Assembly: GCA_008477525.1 (NCBI GenBank)
Contig: SPDT01000004.1
Coordinates: 3,348,001-3,412,000 of the forward strand
Direction of reading: 5' to 3'
Origin: Hypomyces perniciosus
Lineage: Eukaryota > Ascomycota > Sordariomycetes > Hypocreales > Hypocreaceae
DNA length: 64,000 bases
The translations under genes were made by a program, and so were the position numbers. Position 1 is the first letter of the stretch; each line of letters starts with the position of its first letter. Positions 1-11,315 of the stretch are shown here, in pieces. A model generated the notes under the pieces. That model was given only the letters and a program-made list of their open reading frames with translations. It did not search any database and was not told the origin of the DNA.

Positions 1-900
1 GGGATTCACTTTAGCGCTTATACTAGAAGGGGTATAAGCCTAATAGCTGGCCATGCCTATAAATGTCGGGATATACGTACACTACCAATATCGGAACTGC
101 TGTTATATATAAAACGGTAACAGTATGAGCACTGTTTTGTTTAGTTGGGTCAGGTGACTTAATGGTGGTAAATTTCTTAGCGCGGGGTTCATTAACCTCC
201 AAAAACGGAACCATGTGACTCCGAATTTAGAGTCTTGGGATGTAAAAAATGGAAGACATCCAACTCAAGAGAAGAGCTTGACGGGATCCCGTATATTCCA
301 ATGGATATGGTCGTATGTGCTAGATCCTGGTCCGAATAGTCCTAAGAGGGGAACTCAATTGCTGTAGGAAGATAGGAGTCATACGGCAAAGAAATTACGA
401 GTTCCTAGATGATGCATTGCAGAGGATCTAACCAGATGGTTTTTTCACGACCACCACCGACTACTATGCATTATCTATGTATTATTCGTGTGAAGTAGAG
501 TAAGCATCATATCTGTTAACATCTTGCATGAGGAATCGGAACTCATCATGAGTCATTTTGGCTAAGCTGTTCTTGGACCTGACTTTTCCAATTCCAGCTG
601 TCCCTGGTCTCTTCTGAGAGTTCTGATTTGGTTATTGTATCAAAGCTCAGGCCTGGGTGCAAGGGTTCAGACGCATCATAGTGAGTGTTGCACTTTGCAA
701 GATGAATCGCCTTTTTATTGTTGTTTTGGTTTTTGGGGAGCATAGTGGGAAATACTGTTATATGTAGGAGCTGAAAACGTTCAAATGAAATACCGACCCA
801 AAGTTCAAAAGTTCGAAGAATTCCGAGACAGAGAAAGCAGAAACAACATATTAGTTGCATCAACCTAAGAACTAACAGTCTCATTACTGGTCTCAAGGCC
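1..900. other. Intergenic region upstream of the MFS gene
   Basis: No convincing coding segment is visible on either strand; the open frames here are short or are antisense to the MFS first exon. The stretch just before 901 is presumably the MFS promoter and 5' leader. I see no clear TATA box or known operator. Confidence 0.5.
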
Positions 901-2742
901 ATGGCTGCTGAGACTGCGACAGGCCCTCCAGCGGCTGGCGCACTGGTGAAAGTCCCCCACGATGATTCCTCTTCGTCTACCACAACAAAGGCACCATCTA
1001 CATCTGAATTGAAGGAAAAAGAAACCGAGCTGGCTGCTGGAAAGGAAAATGGAGACGATGAAACGACGAAGCCCGAGAACGAGATGGAGTATCCCGGCGG
1101 TCTCGCCCTGTTCTTCATTCTTATTGCACTCGCCATGGGGATTTTCCTCGCTTCCTTAGATATGGTCAGTGATGTCAACTTCCTCTTACTTCATATATGC
1201 AAGATTTCCGTGGCTGATGTCGTAATAGACCATCGTCGCTACCGCTATTCCCAAAATCACCGATGAGTTCAAAGGCCTCGACAAGGTCCAATGGTACGGC
1301 GCTGCCTTCTTCATGACCAACGGAGGCTTTCAACCCTCTTGGGGGAAAGCTTACAAGTACTTCAACCTGAAGCCCACATTCCTCATGTCCATCTTCGTCT
1401 TCGAGCTCGGCAGTCTTCTTTGCGCTGTCGCGCCTAACGCGACCACCCTCATTGTTGGCCGTGCCATCAACGGCCTCGGCGGTGCCGGTATTGGCAGTGG
1501 AGCTTACACTATCATTGCCTTCGTTTCCGACCCACAGAAGCGCCCCTTGTTCACCGGCATAATTGGTCTCTCCTACGGCATCGCCTCTGTCATTGGGCCC
1601 CTGATCGGCGGTGTCTTCGCCGACAAGGTCACCTGGCGTTGGTGCTTTTACATCAACCTGCCTCTGGGTGGTGTATCAGCTGCTATTATCTTGCTGTTCT
1701 TCCGCGCCCCAGAGGCAGCCAAGCCCGTTGTCGCCACCTGGAAGGAGAAACTGCTGCAGATGGACCCTGTCGGCGTCGTCCTGATGATGGGCCTGTTGGT
1801 TGCCTATCTCCTTGCCATGGAGTATGGTGGCCAAGCCCACCCTTGGAATAGCAGCGTTGTCATCGGCCTCCTTGTTGGCTTTGTTGTCATTGCTATTGCT
1901 TTCGTTTTCTGGGAGAAATTCCAGGGAGAGCGTGCCATGATCCCCCCTCGCCTGTTCAAGCAGCGTCAGATCAACGTCAGTTCTGCCTTCACCTTCTTCT
2001 ATGGCGGCGCTTATTTCTTGGTGGTCTACTACCTTCCCCTTTACTTCCAAAGTGTCGGCGATGCTAGCCCTACCATGTCTGGAGTCAGGAATCTGCCCCT
2101 TATTCTATCCGTCAGCAGTGCTATGATACTCTCTGGTGCTTACATCTCGGCCAGCGGCCATGCTGTTCCCGTCCAGATTGGCGGTTCGATGGTTGCTACT
2201 GTTGGTGCCGGATTGCTGTATACCCTAGATATTGGTACTAGCACTGGCAAGTGGATCGGATACCAGATTCTTGCTGGTGTTGGTTGGGGAGCTGCCTTCC
2301 AGATCCCTATCACCAACGCTCAAAACGGCATCGCTGCTGAAGACATCTCGTCCGCCACCTCCATCATACTAGGTACGATTGTTCCCAGTTTTACTCCCAA
2401 AATATGACCAGCATGCTAACTCCTTTCAAAGTTTCCCAGTGTATTGGTGGTACCGCCTTTGTTTCTGCTGCTCAGGCTGCCTTCGTCAACACCCTTCAGC
2501 GGGCACTGCCCTTCAACGCTCCCAACGTCGATGCTGCCAAGGTCATTACCACCGGTGCCACTGAAATCCATCATGTTTTTGATGATACTGATATCCCCGG
2601 CATTCTTTTGTCCTACATGGCTGGCATCAAGGTCGCACTCGCTATTGCTCTTGCTTCTACGGGCATTGCCTTCCTTGCTGGATTCTGCAATCGCTGGAAT
2701 AACCTCGAGGAGGATACCAAGGAAAAGGATCATGTCGTCTAA
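901..2742 (+). CDS. MFS drug/H+ antiporter (14-TM DHA2 type), 3 exons
   Basis: Plasma-membrane proton-coupled efflux pump of the major facilitator superfamily; substrate not predictable. Exons 901-1164, 1229-2372 and 2432-2742 give 572 aa. Intron 1 (1165-1228) starts GTCAGT; intron 2 (2373-2431) has the branch site TGCTAAC at 2414-2420. Splicing at 1164/1229 restores the family motif [13 protein letters not shown] (about residues 86-98), which supports the junction. Further family marks are [11 protein letters not shown] (from residue 165), motif C GPLIGG (211-216) and [13 protein letters not shown] (224-236). The first roughly 65 residues are hydrophilic and charged, a usual cytosolic tail. 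Hydrophobic segments continue to a basic/acidic C-terminus ending at 2742. The relatives are fungal toxin and azole exporters; no biosynthetic neighbour is present, so self-protection or general xenobiotic export are equally possible. Confidence 0.93.
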
Positions 2743-3539
2743 TTGCGTCTTCAAGGCCAAAAGTGTTTTACGGTAATAGGTGTTTGGGAAAATACATAGA
2801 TTACTTGTTGTGAAATAATAGACCTTCTTTGTGGTTATCGCACCTATTTGGCCTCATATTCTGTCTGGAGCGAATCAATAATTAACAGTCCTTGATTAAT
2901 TCTCTTGTATAGAACAAATAGAGCGTAGGTGTGGCCGCCCAAGAGTATGGATCTCCGTCTCACCAATGACCAGATGATTGACAGAAATGAATACTCGATG
3001 CAGGCACGATCATCCGAAGCATCCTCGGCTCATCGCTGTGCTTCTATCCGTCTTACGGCAATACCACCTTCATTGAAATGCCGGATTCTTTACTAAAGCT
3101 CGCCTAGTCTTAGTGAATCGCGACGGGGATAAGACGATCTGCATTCTTTAGGGTACAGAAACTTTGTTAGCCATTTCCTATGTAAGACATTGATCAGCGT
3201 CTCAAATCTGTGGAGAGAAATTGGATGGTCATGATTGGGGGCCTGTGAGACACGGCGTTTTCAGCTTGACATTGAGCTGACGTTTCTATTTGCTTTTCAG
3301 TCACCTGGTAAACCGTTGCTTTAGAGTTTATGTATTTATTTATGGATGTGTGCACAACTCTCTGGGATGTATTCCAGTTCCAACAATATGCATAGCACGG
3401 ATACTTATGACTTCCTTCTTGTCTCGGCAGATGAAGCGTGGGCGTCGATAACACTCATCTCAGCTGATGGCTGCAACACTGACGAGCTTCTTGGGACGCT
3501 GCGGACTGCGCTTCAAACTCAGCCTACAAATCTCTGAAG
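2743..3539. other. Convergent intergenic region
   Basis: Lies between the 3' ends of the MFS gene (+) and the dynamin gene (-). Short open frames exist on both strands, but none resembles a known family or has splice-consistent extension. Expected to hold both 3' UTRs and polyadenylation signals. Confidence 0.5.
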
Positions 3540-5831
3540 TCATAGCTGTTTTTTCATTAGCACGTTACGGAGACCCTCAATATGGGAGAAATGAGGATTC
3601 TTACTTGACACACTAGGCTTCCGATACCTGTTGCAGGTATCTAGCCCTTGCTTCAACGTGGACAATTCTTCAGTGAGATTCTTCCGCTTCGCCTGGATCT
3701 TCTCGGACTCGGCAGCCAGGGCGGTGAGTTTCTCATCCTTGAAGCTGAGGATGTCGGAGAAGACGTTGTGAATGTCGCCCATCAGCACGTTCTCAACTGC
3801 AAGGATGACAATATTTTCTGTAAATGAGCGAAGCGACATCTGCGAGGTGACGACTATTAGTACATCGTGTTGCCGACGAAACCAATCCGATAAAGAATGC
3901 ACCTCACTTACTCCGTAATATTCTACCATGTTGTTGATCACCCTCTCAACACTAAACCCATGCACATCTTTCTCTTCGCAAGCCACAGAAAGGCTCGCAA
4001 TCTCCTTGTACTGCAATGCCTTCTGCTGTTTCTCTGTACAGCCGTATCTATCCATAAGCGTATTTGCCTGCCTCAACAGCCGACGGTGTTCGCGCATCGT
4101 GATACGGTTATTGAACTCCTCCACATGAGCTTGGATAAAGCCCGTTCTGCTGCACCGAGGAAGAAGTTCTTTTACCTTGGCCTCAAGAGCTTTGGCTTTG
4201 GCTTGGAAGTAGGGGGATACGCAGTCTCTGAGAATGTTGTCCCGAGTATATTCGTCCTCACCGATGACATGAAAGAAAGCTGCATGGACGAATTCCTTGG
4301 CGGCTTGTAGGGTCAGTTCAACGTGACGGGCGGCAATCGTTTCCCACTTCTGGGTCTCGCTCTCGAACAGCTTGAGCGCCAATTTGCTGCTCGGCGAGCC
4401 GGGGAAGTCCTGTGCCTCGTAGCACTTTGCTCGCTGGCGCACCTCTTCAATGAGAGCATCTTCTGAGATCCTTTTTGGCTCTTCAACTTCGTAAAGCTCG
4501 GCCATATCCCGGAGATCGACTGGGACTTCCCTAAGTAGGTCAGACACAAAGTCATTATTATCTTTCCAGTGAATCGTGGTGACAGCTCCCTTTGCGCGCA
4601 TTACTGCAACGAATGCCTTGTTGAGATCGCAGATCCAGGTACGAAGCTTCCGTATGTCGTATTGCACAACTTCGGGATTCTTATGGAAGGGATTGCCGAA
4701 AAACTCGTCGTTGCGGTAGTCACCTTCAACAGCCTGGTTGACGAGGCTCTGGAAACGAGAAGATATTCCCTCGAGGTATCGACCACACTCTTTGGGGCCT
4801 GCACGTGGATCGCCCAGTGAAGTGAGCTGGACCTCGCGATTCTTGACATGAGTTTCGATGTGGCCAATGACACCGGGAAGGCTCTTGTCAATGTGGTCCA
4901 AGAGCACATTGCCTAACTTCTTCACAAGACTGGCAATGCCCTTGTCCTCACCTGGGATCTGCCTCCACGGTCCATTGCTGAGACAAAATGCCTCACATTC
5001 ATCGCGTCTCTGGTCTGAATGTGTGGCCTCGGATTCACTTCGGTTGCGTAGGATGTGCCACGACTTCATCTGCTGCGTCTTTTCCTCATTTCTAGCAAGC
5101 TGGATGTACTTGGCCAAGTCAGACTGTGACACAGGCGTGTCCGGCTTGGTGATTACGCCAATCGTGCGGACTCGGTGAGGATCGTGCTTGTCAATCTCTG
5201 TCAGGACACGCTGCATGACAAGAGGGGTTTTTGCGGACAAGACTGCAAGCATAATACTGTTTGGCTGGCACATGTAGCTTCTAACAAGATCATTGACGAT
5301 TTGCCGGCCTTGGTCCGACTGGCTTTCACTCCAGGTGTAGTAAAAGCCAGGGAGGTCAACCAAAGTCAAGACAGGAATCTCCGGGCCAGATATGTAGACG
5401 ATCAGAACCCGCTTGCTGAAGCCCTGATCCTCGTCAATGCCCATGTATTTCTTCGCCTCCTCGATGACTTCACCGAGTTTTTCCTTGTTGAATTGCGATT
5501 TAGTGAAGGATTCAAATCTCGCCTTGACATGTTCAGGATCATCAGCGGCCGGCTTGATCTTGACTTCAATGTGAGTCTCCGGTGCCTTGCGCAGGACAAG
5601 CTCGGTGGCGAAGCGTGTGCAATCGGCCTCTTTCACGGGGAAGCGGACTCGCGAAATGGCTTCAAGGACACTACTCTTGCCCACTGACTGGTCGCCGACG
5701 ACGATGATCTGGGGCAGATCGACAAAGCGGTTGACGCCGATGTAGCGAAGCTTGTCGACGGCATCGAGAAGCTCTTTCTGAGACGAATTCAAGGCTTCGA
5801 GGGTAGTAGCGTCCAGCACTAGGTTACCCAT
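3540..5831 (-). CDS. Dynamin-like (Mx-type) GTPase, 2 exons
   Basis: Large GTPase of the dynamin superfamily, probably remodelling intracellular membranes; fungi carry several such Mx-like paralogues of unclear role. I chose the ATG at 5831 (start MGNLVLDA); the open frame extends 42 codons upstream to 5957 but that part looks non-conserved. Counting from this start, G1 is GDQSVGKS (46-53), the G2 threonine lies in CTRFAT (71-76), G3 is DLPG (159-162) and G4 is TKPD (228-231). The stalk follows, and the C-terminal GTPase effector domain lies near the end. Reading straight through gives 763 aa, but 3840-3911 is very likely a 72-nt intron (donor GTAAGT, branch TACTAAT, acceptor CGCAG). It is divisible by three and stop-free; removing it joins VEYYG to MSLRSFTENIVILAVENV, the usual family sequence, leaving 739 aa. 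The stop is TGA at 3540-3542. Confidence 0.92.
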   Translation of the reverse strand: MGNLVLDATTLEALNSSQKELLDAVDKLRYIGVNRFVDLPQIIVVGDQSVGKSSVLEAISRVRFPVKEADCTRFATELVLRKAPETHIEVKIKPAADDPEHVKARFESFTKSQFNKEKLGEVIEEAKKYMGIDEDQGFSKRVLIVYISGPEIPVLTLVDLPGFYYTWSESQSDQGRQIVNDLVRSYMCQPNSIMLAVLSAKTPLVMQRVLTEIDKHDPHRVRTIGVITKPDTPVSQSDLAKYIQLARNEEKTQQMKSWHILRNRSESEATHSDQRRDECEAFCLSNGPWRQIPGEDKGIASLVKKLGNVLLDHIDKSLPGVIGHIETHVKNREVQLTSLGDPRAGPKECGRYLEGISSRFQSLVNQAVEGDYRNDEFFGNPFHKNPEVVQYDIRKLRTWICDLNKAFVAVMRAKGAVTTIHWKDNNDFVSDLLREVPVDLRDMAELYEVEEPKRISEDALIEEVRQRAKCYEAQDFPGSPSSKLALKLFESETQKWETIAARHVELTLQAAKEFVHAAFFHVIGEDEYTRDNILRDCVSPYFQAKAKALEAKVKELLPRCSRTGFIQAHVEEFNNRITMREHRRLLRQANTLMDRYGCTEKQQKALQYKEIASLSVACEEKDVHGFSVERVINNMVEYYGVSEVHSLSDWFRRQHDVLIVVTSQMSLRSFTENIVILAVENVLMGDIHNVFSDILSFKDEKLTALAAESEKIQAKRKNLTEELSTLKQGLDTCNRYRKPSVSSKNPHFSHIEGLRNVLMKKQL

Positions 5832-6436
5832 TGCTGAGCATTCACCTATTGCGATTGGAAATGTTGAATACGTATGGATGCTAGAGGAACCGTTTTGTTG
5901 GATTGGGTGATGCGGGGTATTACAAACAATGAAGACGACCGCTCCAGGCACTTGCAAGTAGAAGGACGAAGATGAAGAAATAAACAGTTACTGAGATGTT
6001 GCTGATTGGTATGGATGAAGAAGTTCGTGCACCGTGGCAGTTATAAATACTTCTACTGAGCATCGTCAACATATCTATTTCTGGCTTGCGTTCTTACACG
6101 GGTGTCTGTATGAGCTGAAAGTGAACTATGGGCAGTATTGGTACTCTGGTGAGTATTTTTGGCATCAGAATAATCATTACCAACCAACAGGATGTCAGAA
6201 TGATTGGATCAAGGCTTCTGCGATATGATACGTATTGAGAAGGTCGCAGAGACGAGGCCAGGCTTGGCTTCTCCGTGCCGCACAGCAGCCTCGACGTGGC
6301 TATTAACTCCGCAAGACTGATGGCATGATCTGGAAGTGGTGGTGAGTGTTGGGCGGGCCCTTGTAAAGGTGTGGCCGTCCTGTGCTGACTATTGCAACAC
6401 GATGTTCCGCAATGATATTTAAAGCCTAGGGTACTA
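5832..6436. other. Intergenic region upstream of the dynamin gene
   Basis: Contains the presumed dynamin promoter (minus strand) and the 3' flank of the exon-repeat gene. A 64-codon open frame at 6034-6228 (+) has no recognisable features. A TATAAATA string at about 6042-6049 on the plus strand is the only promoter-like motif I see. Confidence 0.4.
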
Positions 6437-7224
6437 TTAGGCGAATGGCTTCAGAAAAACGTAAGATATCGTGCTTACACCTTGAGCAATGGTTGAGGAG
6501 CCCTCAGCGAACATCTTGCGAAATCCCTCAGCATTATTTGCCACGCTTTCGATCGTGACATGTTTGGCTACCTCGTCAGTCATAATTTTTGCAGCAGCAG
6601 CAGTTCTTTCAACGTGCGGACTAGCTTTCTCAGTCGCCACCTGGACTGCATTGCCGAAATTCTTCTGGAATGCTTGAGCACCTCGAGCAATGTTCTCAGT
6701 ATTTACATGCTGAGGCGGCTTGTCAGTACTATAAAAAAACTGTTTATACGCCCATGAAAAACATACCTTGCCTAGCTCTTGTGCTACGTTGTCAAAATTC
6801 TTATGAAGTGCGTGAGCGCCTCGAGCAATGTTCTCAGCATTTACATGCTGAGGCGGCCTGTCAGTACCGTGAAAATTCCGTGAGAATACAATATACCCCT
6901 GAAGAACACACCTTGCCTAGTTCTTGTGCGACACTGTCGACATTTTTGCGAAGTTCTTCAGCGCCTCGAGCAATGTTTTCTGCAGTGACATGCTTGAAAC
7001 CGACCACCTCGTCAATCACGCCCATTGGTAGACGGACCTTATATATCTTTCGGAAGAAATACCTTTCCTATTTCATGCGCTGCATTATCAAGATGCCTTT
7101 GAAGTTCCTGAGTGCCCCGTGCAATGTTTTCAGCAGTGACATGTTTGGCAGCCTCGTGGGCCATGTTTTCCATTTGTTTGCCGACGATTTCCGCCGATCT
7201 GGCGACATGCTGAAACCACGACAT
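6437..7224 (-). CDS. Small helical-repeat protein built from duplicated exons, 4 exons
   Basis: Function unknown; I do not recognise a named family. Exons (minus strand) 7224-7063, 6992-6912, 6847-6767 and 6709-6437 give 198 aa. A 27-residue unit of form HVTAENIARG-(x)13-ELGK ends exon 1, is the whole of exons 2 and 3 (81 nt each, phase 0 on both sides), and opens exon 4 as HVNTENIARG. A fifth, more diverged unit, HVTIESVANN, lies later in exon 4. The units are charged and should form amphipathic helices; there is no signal peptide or membrane span. Introns 2 and 3 share the branch TACTGAC and the acceptor CCGCCTCAG, so intron ends were duplicated with the exons. The start is MSWFQHV. The C-terminus is uncertain: a GTGTAAGC just before the last 12 codons could be a donor, giving a different last exon downstream. 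Confidence 0.75.
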
Positions 7225-8477
7225 GTTTTATTCCAGCTTTGGGAGGACGTAGGGTAGAGGAAATACGGTAATTCGTTGACGAGATAATCGCAAGAGAGGG
7301 CTTGATAAGGTGAGGAGGTAACGGAAGCCCTCGTGCACGTGCCTGTAAGGCTGCTTTTTATGGCGCAACACGTGCAGAGACAGTGATTCTATCTGATTCG
7401 TTGGGGCTGCATGTGTGAACGAAATCAATACGTTCGGCTGCCTTGTCGATGCCCAAGCTTCTCTGCCTCGTATTGGTGGTGAATTGGGAATAGGAATAAA
7501 CACCGTGAAAGCTAGCGGGGCGAGGGAATCATTGCAATGATGACCCCATAGAAAAAAGTACTAATATATCGCTGTGTCGAAGAAGAAGGGAGGGAAAGCT
7601 GTTCATGCAGTGAAGGCATGCATACAAATGGAGTATCACGCGTAGGTGCACAAGGCCAACATCAAGCCATACAATCACGGAAACTACCGCTGCTTGGAGA
7701 TCGCCATGCTAAGATCGGCTTTTTTGGAACGGATTCTTTTCTAATGTCCTCCGCCACGTAGGTCTTATCAAGGGTTCAGCACCTGCATTGGTATGAGATT
7801 TGCCGGAAGTTGTGGATATCTTCAGCTTCGCCGGCGCTTAACGGTCAATTTACACTGGATGGGAGTACGAAGCACAGATGCCAGGGTCAGCATCAATCGC
7901 GCTTACGATTAATTTACTTTGTCGTTTTAGCGCGCGGAGATGGCCTCTCATAGTGACCAGCTCTATACCATATCCGTTTCATGTGCCTCCCCCGGCCTCA
8001 CCATCTTGGTAGACCTGGTTGCTAAAGATGGCGTGACAACGCAGCGGCATATACGAGACTTATAGCTTGTTCGCGTATGCGTAGGGGCACGTGGTTGGCT
8101 TTGAAACATTACCTCTCGGCGGTTTTCTCTCCCTGGACAAGCACCCTCACAGCTATTGTTGCTCCAAGTCAGTGCTTGAGGGAATATGAGTCGTCAATGC
8201 TGTCCTCGTTGACTTGGTTGGTGTTTTGGACCAGGGAGAGTACTAGTGTCATGTTATTGATCTGACAAGAATGATACATCCACCGAATCCCATTAGACTG
8301 TAGTTCAGCAATTTCTATACAGCCTAAACTCCCCCAAGCCCTCACGCATCGTCTCTCCTATGTTCTTCCCACTCGGCCGATATCTTAATAATGATACATG
8401 GATGCTTTTGTATGTCATCGATTCCTCCATATCCATTCCCTCTCCCTTAACCCGCCAATGCCTTTCGCCCTGTGTGA
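7225..8477. other. Intergenic region
   Basis: No supported gene. Short open frames at 7228-7503 (-) and 8077-8265 (+) show no domain, splice extension or composition typical of the neighbouring genes. A CATAAAAAG string on the minus strand at about 7353-7362, roughly 130 bp before the ATG of the exon-repeat gene, is a possible TATA element. Confidence 0.4.
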
Positions 8478-9842
8478 TCACGATGTTGGTACGCTCTCCA
8501 TTTGATTGCCATCCTCGTGACTAGATACCCAAACTAAAGCCTTGTGCCAAATTACCTGTTGTGGTGACTCGCCCTCTCTTGCCACAGGTTCGGAGACGAT
8601 TAACGGCCGCATAACCACACCAATAGGGCGCCCATTTAATTGTTGGCCCATCTGAGAGACTGCCGCTATTTCGCCCTCCATCACACTCGACCCGAGCTCA
8701 AATTTCTCATGGTTAAAATCGGCCATACCATATACACGAATGGCAGCCCGCGTCTTCCAGAGCTTAAGAGCCAGCCCGGAAAAGTCAGCAAAAATACTAA
8801 CGAGGTCATCCTCGGCGGTCTGGTTCATCTCTGAAAGCAGAAAACCGAACTGTGCGATGAAATCCTGGGCCTGACCGATGAAGAGCTCCCTTTCGGCAGG
8901 CATGGCCTTCTCTAGACATTCTACAGTCTGTATTCTCCAGTCGACAGCGGAACCATGTTGTGCTTTATGTCACAGCCTCCGTTAGCAATACATAATTTGA
9001 GTGCCTATAAGATGACTCACCTTCCGAGAAGAGTCTCCCGAAATCCTCTATATTAGAGTACTCTTGGTTAGTCCCCAACCTCATCTCTGCAAGGCAATAT
9101 GCGTTTGTTAAGAAGGACTGGCAGAGATTCTTAGCCAATGCCGTCTGAAGAAGGACCAGAGATGCGCTCCCATCTGGGTCGTTGATGTCGAATTTCAAAT
9201 GTGACGGAACATCCAGGTATAGCTGCCATTATTGATGATCCCAATTCCGCGTAAGTAGCCTCCCGCATCAGATTTCGGAATCTGCGCTGCGCTCATATTG
9301 GCGCACCACGAAAAGAAGTCGCCCTGAAAGAATCTCTGGAGTTCATTTCTCACCATGGCATCTGGGAACTCTTTCGAAACGCCTTTAGCAAACATTGACA
9401 CGATTGTTGTATGCGCTTTTGTGACCGCTGCTTCATTTTCCTCAATGTTCTGCTCGAGTTCGGCCACCTTCTTGTTTGAAGTCTTGAGTTTGTTTTGAAG
9501 TTCCACGACCATGCCCTGGAGGCGTTCTGACTGGGCTTGCCACATTTGTTGCGACTTTTTATTGCTTTCATTCGCATGTCGGAGTATTGTTCGTACTGCT
9601 TTGACATGTTGATCTTGCAGTGCCCTTATTTTCTCGCTCTTGACAATGAGCATTCTTCGCGTTCCTTTGAGATTCGCTTCCATTTTTCGTAGCTTCTCGA
9701 CAAGGTCGAGCTTCTCTGCCTGGTCCTCTTGGCCGAAGTTACCCAATTGAGTAAACCATTGCGTAAACCTTTGCGTAAACCCTGACAGCATGCTGGTGTT
9801 TTCGGGCTTGGTTTCCGGTCTTTCTTTTTCATCACCATACAT
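8478..9842 (-). CDS. Coiled-coil hypothetical protein, 2-3 exons with an apparent 2-nt frameshift
   Basis: Resembles the many fungal proteins with an N-terminal coiled coil followed by an alpha-helical domain; function unknown. The start is ATG 9842 (MYGDEKERPE); the frame is open further upstream to 9866 but with no ATG. Residues about 30-150 are heptad-like, rich in K, E, Q and L. The frame reads through ELQRFFQGDFFSWCANM to GIINNGSY and then ends at a TGA near 9195. The natural continuation, LDVPSHLKFDINDPDG, is in another frame starting at about 9216 and runs to 9021. A clear intron follows (8963-9020, donor GTGAGT, branch TGCTAAC, acceptor AAAG). The last exon, 8962-8478, carries WRIQTVECLEKAM and LALKLWKTRAAIRVYGM. 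The frame change near 9217-9222 is either a TA duplication (pseudogene or sequence error) or an alternative 131-nt intron from a GTGAGA donor after FPDAM to CAG before LYLDVP. Confidence 0.65.
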
Positions 9843-11315
9843 CTCGCAAGATAGATTGGCCTGCACCGAGACTAGCCAATTCGGATAGCCAATATTGGTT
9901 CAAAAGCAGCTTGCGCGTACCTCATATGATTCCTTCCTCTTAGTTGAATCTCGAGTGCCAACTGAAACCTGGTCTCCCAGTTGTGGTGAACCAGACTGAT
10001 GCGGGCTTGAACGAGCCTGAATTCACATAGGGTTAGCGTGATGTTGTAAGAAGATTCCGAGGGTAAAAGTCAACAGCCTTTGGGGGGCCAGCAGAAGAGG
10101 AGTGCGTCTCCATTAGAAGGTCCATGAATAAGATCGGCTGTGTCCGCTACTCTGTAGATAAGAGACCAAGATGACGTTGAAAGTGTGTGTATGAGAATGA
10201 CAAATCTCAAGATATATGCGATGAAAGGCGCTGGTAGTAACGTGTAGAAACGAAGAAGAGGTTCTTAAATATATACTGGGGACTAAGAGAAACCATGTTA
10301 CAGTGAATGACATAGAGTTAATGTTGTCATCTAGTAACTTTGGATGTCCTGGCCCATACCTTGTTAGGGTGCGGGTTGAATGATGGGCTGTTAGCGGGGC
10401 TATGCATATTCGTTGTTGTTGTGTCGTGGTAGAAAGGAACAACACCAAATACACGGCACACAAAACTTGTCAAAGATGGCGTCCCGCATTACAAGCTTCC
10501 ACTGACACTCAATACCCGACTTGACGATGAAGTTGGACACCTGGTTTTTCGCCTTCTGCATGATGGAAAAGAAATTGGGAAGGCGGAGATAGACCTGACG
10601 AATTCGTGTTAGGCGAGACTTTTTGTATCTTGTGGTGTGTTCTTACGGCGCAAGCAAAGAAGTGCATCGGGAATTGTTGAAGCATTGGATCTAGGGGAAT
10701 GGAGACACCAACGGGTGATATTGTAACACGAAAAAGCGTACGTGGTTAGCCACAGACTGGTATGAGAAAGTACTCAAAAGGGTTGTTTTGTGGGCAATTT
10801 GCTAGTCAATAGAATGCCCTTTCTATATTGAGAGACGAGATGCAGCAGCATATTCATCTAACTATACAATCTAAATTCCTATGTATTTGAGTGTGGGGAC
10901 ATGATGCCCGGATCGAGAAGAACATTGACATGAGATATATGGCATACAGAAAAAATTGAATTCACAAGGATTTGAGGCTTCTTGAACACAATTGCAAACG
11001 GGGTTTACTTTCCGTTACAATGGGCCTTGAATCGATGATCTCGCCATGGTAGTACGGAGTATATCACGAGAGGATTATATGAGTTTTTAATTGCTTTTCA
11101 TGCATGTTGAGCTAAAGGTACAAGAGAACTTATTAAAATGTGAACCACCTCAGTTATTCATTTCCTTTGTGAGGGCGTGGTCTAACAAGACAATCTGCCA
11201 ATCTGCCAATCCGCTAAATCCCCCAAACGCCCTCAGATGCATGCAGTCCAAGCCAAGGAAACGCAAATGTCATAAAGTGACATTGTGAATTAGGGACCAA
11301 GCGTTGAAAACAGTT
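9843..11315. other. Intergenic region, no supported gene
   Basis: About 1.5 kb without a convincing gene. A minus-strand stretch around 10,445-10,600 is open for about 50 codons (contains MQKAKNQVSNFIVKSG) but has no start, splice or family support. The frames at 10113-10463 (-) and 11091-11288 (+) look like chance. Confidence 0.4.

Noticed and set aside
546..1178. 210-codon minus-strand frame
   Set aside because: Antisense to the first exon and promoter of the MFS gene, with low-complexity serine/phenylalanine content.
6670..7257. 195-codon plus-strand frame with internal repeats
   Set aside because: Its repeats are only the complement of the duplicated exons on the minus strand, where splice sites and phases are coherent.
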